A stretch of DNA of 6,612 bases from NCBI RefSeq assembly GCF_910579375.1, contig NZ_CAJTUJ010000108.1, forward strand, positions 1 to 6,612. Direction: 5' to 3'. This document shows positions 5,751 to 6,612 of the stretch, one piece after another; the first letter of the stretch is position 1; every line of letters begins with the position of its first letter. The notes below the pieces were generated by a model that worked only from the letters and a program-made list of their open reading frames with translations, searched no databases and had not been told where the DNA came from. Source of the DNA: an uncultured Rikenella sp. GTDB taxonomy: Bacteria; Bacteroidota; Bacteroidia; Bacteroidales; Rikenellaceae. Made by a program: the position numbers and the translations under genes.

Positions 5751-5789
5751 AAATGGGAAACGAGGCAGGTCGATTGCCTGAGGTAGAGG
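5741..5789 (+). repeat. Nested inverted repeat between the two cassettes
   Basis: Outer arms CCTCTACC (5741-5748) and GGTAGAGG (5782-5789) pair perfectly. Inside, AGGCA (5763-5767) pairs with TGCCT (5775-5779) around a seven-base loop, with an unpaired stretch of 14 nt on the left. The left outer arm is part of the dispersed 34-nt element, but the copy at 127-160 has no matching right arm nearby. It could be a structured RNA or DNA element; no function is assigned. Confidence 0.45.
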
Positions 5790-5810
5790 GACCATTGGGG
5801 CAGAGAAAAG

Positions 5811-6017
5811 CCGGTTCGAATGCCGAGCGGCACCGCCCCGGGCTACCGCGAAAGAACTACGGGCGAGCTAATGAGTCTCGGCAAGCATGGGTTCAGTTGG
5901 TCTTCCGAAACGAACGGAATGCACGGTGTGGATCTGAGTTTCCACACGCAATACTTCGATGCTCACGGGGCGAGCCATCGGGCGCACGGTTTTCAGTTGC
6001 GTTGCCTCTCGGAATAA
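5811..6017 (+). pseudogene. FISUMP C-terminal cassette 2, VR-like remnant
   Basis: The frame reads VRMPSGTAPGYR, then GFSWSSETNG, and ends RAHGFQLRCLSE at the TAA 6015-6017. From APG to the stop it has exactly the length of cassette 1 (183 nt), with 26 of 60 residues identical. The in-frame stop TAG at 5784-5786 and the lack of the rest of the FISUMP domain show that this is only a C-terminal piece. An ATG at 5820-5822 would give a 65-residue peptide, but it sits inside the conserved VRMP motif and no promoter is visible. Many differing residues are of the kind reachable from AAY codons (Y, H, F, D, S, G, L, P, A, I), as in DGR variable regions. The post-stop hairpin of cassette 1 is not present here. 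Confidence 0.6.
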
Positions 6018-6148
6018 ACGAGGGTGCCGCTCGCGGGGGGCAAGGGGTTGGAGTTACTCTAACTGGGTCGACTTTGGCGGACGGAGCTAGCGGGGGCCGA
6101 ACGAGGCTCACGAGTTGCGGCCCTACGCCGGGGGTGGCTCCGGCCCGC

Positions 6149-6165
6149 GCGACCCAAAGGGTCGC
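6149..6165. repeat. GCGACCC hairpin 1
   Basis: GCGACCC (6149-6155) and GGGTCGC (6159-6165) form a perfect seven-base-pair stem with loop AAA, followed by AGGAGC. It is one of three copies in this region. Confidence 0.6.
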
Positions 6166-6195
6166 AGGAGCACTGCCCATTCGTTTCTTTTAGGC

Positions 6196-6243
6196 AGTTC
6201 GCCGCCAGCGGAGGCGCAACGAGCTCCGACGAGTTGCAGCCCG
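6196..6243. repeat. Dispersed repeat starting AGTTCGCCGCCAGCGG, copy 1
   Basis: This block contains AGTTCGCCGCCAGCGG, then GCAACGAGC and CCGACGAGTTGCAGCCC. The same ordered blocks recur at 6530-6579, with a 2-nt length difference between the first two. Confidence 0.6.
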
Positions 6244-6267
6244 CCGCGTAGGGTGGCTCCGGCCCGC

Positions 6268-6284
6268 GCGACCCGTTGGGTCGC
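6268..6284. repeat. GCGACCC hairpin 2
   Basis: GCGACCC (6268-6274) and GGGTCGC (6278-6284) form the same seven-base-pair stem as hairpin 1, here with loop GTT and again followed by AGGAGC. It is exactly 119 nt from hairpin 1. Confidence 0.6.
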
Positions 6285-6325
6285 AGGAGCTAGCCCCATT
6301 CGTGCTAGGCGCAACAACAGTTCGG

Positions 6326-6369
6326 CCTGTCGCCCATTCCCCCGAGCGGCTTCGCCGCTGGGCGACAGG
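6326..6369. repeat. Compound hairpin with 11-bp outer stem
   Basis: Outer arms CCTGTCGCCCA (6326-6336) and TGGGCGACAGG (6359-6369) pair perfectly. An inner hairpin, GCGGC (6346-6350) with GCCGC (6354-6358), sits against the right arm. It is the strongest single secondary structure in the right half of the window. There is no T-run after it, so it is not an evident terminator. Confidence 0.55.
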
Positions 6370-6373
6370 GCCG

Positions 6374-6391
6374 GCGACCCTAAAGGGTCGC
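6374..6391. repeat. GCGACCC hairpin 3
   Basis: GCGACCC (6374-6380) pairs with GGGTCGC (6385-6391) around TAAA, followed by AAGAGC instead of the AGGAGC after the first two copies. It is 106 nt from hairpin 2, so it does not keep the 119-nt period and lacks the GGTGGCTCC block before it. Confidence 0.55.
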
Positions 6392-6489
6392 AAGAGCACA
6401 GCCCAAAAGTTTAGCCCAACTCTCCGCCCATTCTTCCTCGGGCGCGCCCCCCGGCGCCCGCCTTCGGCGTTCGCTGCGCGCCGAAGACG

Positions 6490-6506
6490 GCGATTCTCTG
6501 AATCGC
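6490..6506. repeat. GCGATTC/GAATCGC hairpin
   Basis: GCGATTC (6490-6496) and GAATCGC (6500-6506) form a perfect seven-base-pair stem with loop TCT. The same arm sequence forms the outer stem of the nested hairpin at 11-54. Confidence 0.5.
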
Positions 6507-6529
6507 GCTATTCGCTCTCGGCCTATAGT

Positions 6530-6579
6530 AGTTCGCCGCCAGCGGTGAGCAGCAACGAGCACCGACGAGTTGCAGCCCT
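6530..6579. repeat. Dispersed repeat starting AGTTCGCCGCCAGCGG, copy 2
   Basis: This is the second copy of the block at 6196-6243, with the order AGTTCGCCGCCAGCGG, GCAACGAGC, CCGACGAGTTGCAGCCC. The window ends about 33 nt later, so whether a full 119-nt unit follows cannot be seen. Confidence 0.55.
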
Positions 6580-6612
6580 CCGCCTGCCGGGGCGGCGGAC
6601 TGCGCGGCTCTA

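Larger units (their letters stand above)
6111..6303. repeat. Tandem repeat, ~119-nt period, two units
   Basis: Positions 6111-6184 and 6230-6303 align without gaps at about 80% identity. Both start CGAGTTGC and share GGTGGCTCCGGCCCGCGCG, the stem GCGACCC/GGGTCGC, CAGGAGC and CCCATTCGT. The hairpin loops (AAA and GTT) differ while the stems are intact, so the stem appears to be kept. The linker before unit 2 (6196-6243) recurs at 6530-6579. Confidence 0.65.
6018..6612. other. Gene-free GC-rich hairpin and repeat region
   Basis: No credible gene is seen to the end of the window. Several short frames are open on both strands, but they run through repeats and encode low-complexity Arg/Pro/Ala/Ser-rich peptides with no motif. 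The region holds a roughly 119-nt tandem repeat, three GCGACCC/GGGTCGC hairpins, a large compound hairpin at 6326-6369, a hairpin at 6490-6506, and a partial third repeat at the right edge. The repeat pattern probably continues past the window. Confidence 0.65.

Noticed and set aside
5741..5835. tRNA-like GGTTCGAAT near 5813 with stems upstream
   Set aside because: The flanks of the supposed T-loop do not pair, no acceptor or anticodon stem can be drawn, and the segment is explained as the VRMPSG codons of cassette 2.
5820..6017. A complete 65-residue gene starting at the ATG in cassette 2
   Set aside because: The ATG lies within a conserved internal motif of the domain, there is no promoter, and the rest of the domain is missing.
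6149..6391. Three GCGACCC hairpins as a possible CRISPR array
   Set aside because: Spacing is uneven (119 and 106 nt), the sequence between the hairpins is itself repeated, and the repeat is only a short palindrome.
6115..6562. Several overlapping short frames on both strands
   Set aside because: They run through GC-rich repeats, encode Arg/Pro/Ala/Ser-rich low-complexity peptides, and none has a domain or a supporting promoter.

Overview
The window looks like chromosomal DNA from a GC-rich member of the Bacteroidota, probably an Alistipes/Rikenellaceae-like Bacteroidales. Four things suggest this: a -7 box of the Bacteroidetes form TAnnTTTG before a short secreted-protein gene; a CzcA/CusA-type metal pump of the form common in Bacteroidales; C-terminal pieces of 'Fibrobacter succinogenes major paralogous' (FISUMP) domains ending in QLRCLSE; and AT-poor coding DNA with no obvious Shine-Dalgarno sites. 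The genus is an inference, not shown by the sequence.

Layout. Positions 1-665 hold no credible gene but are full of inverted and direct repeats. Positions 666-5445 carry three minus-strand genes, read from high to low coordinates: a small secreted His/Cys-rich protein (5445-5047, GTG start), a His-rich lipoprotein membrane-fusion (adaptor) subunit (4952-3777) and a heavy-metal RND permease (3764-666). The last two are 12 nt apart and form an operon. Positions 5511-6017 hold two plus-strand, start-less C-terminal FISUMP cassettes. Positions 6018-6612 are GC-rich repeat DNA with many hairpins and no credible gene.

How the genes work together. The permease and adaptor would form the inner-membrane and periplasmic parts of a tripartite pump that exports a transition metal across both membranes. 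The small His/Cys-rich exported protein is a plausible metal-binding partner. No TolC/CusC-type outer-membrane channel gene is present in the window.

Most unusual part. The two FISUMP cassettes are colinear over 183 nt (61 codons including stop). They share the fixed residues of the fold, but many other codons differ in the first two bases while keeping a pyrimidine third base. This is what adenine mutagenesis of AAY codons by a diversity-generating retroelement (DGR) would leave behind. A hairpin lies three to four bases after the first cassette's stop, which is also where DGR targets carry a DNA hairpin. No reverse transcriptase, template repeat or full-length target gene is in the window, so these look like orphan or remnant variable regions. 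A 34-nt element starting in that hairpin is repeated at 127-160, on the other side of the pump operon and in the same orientation.
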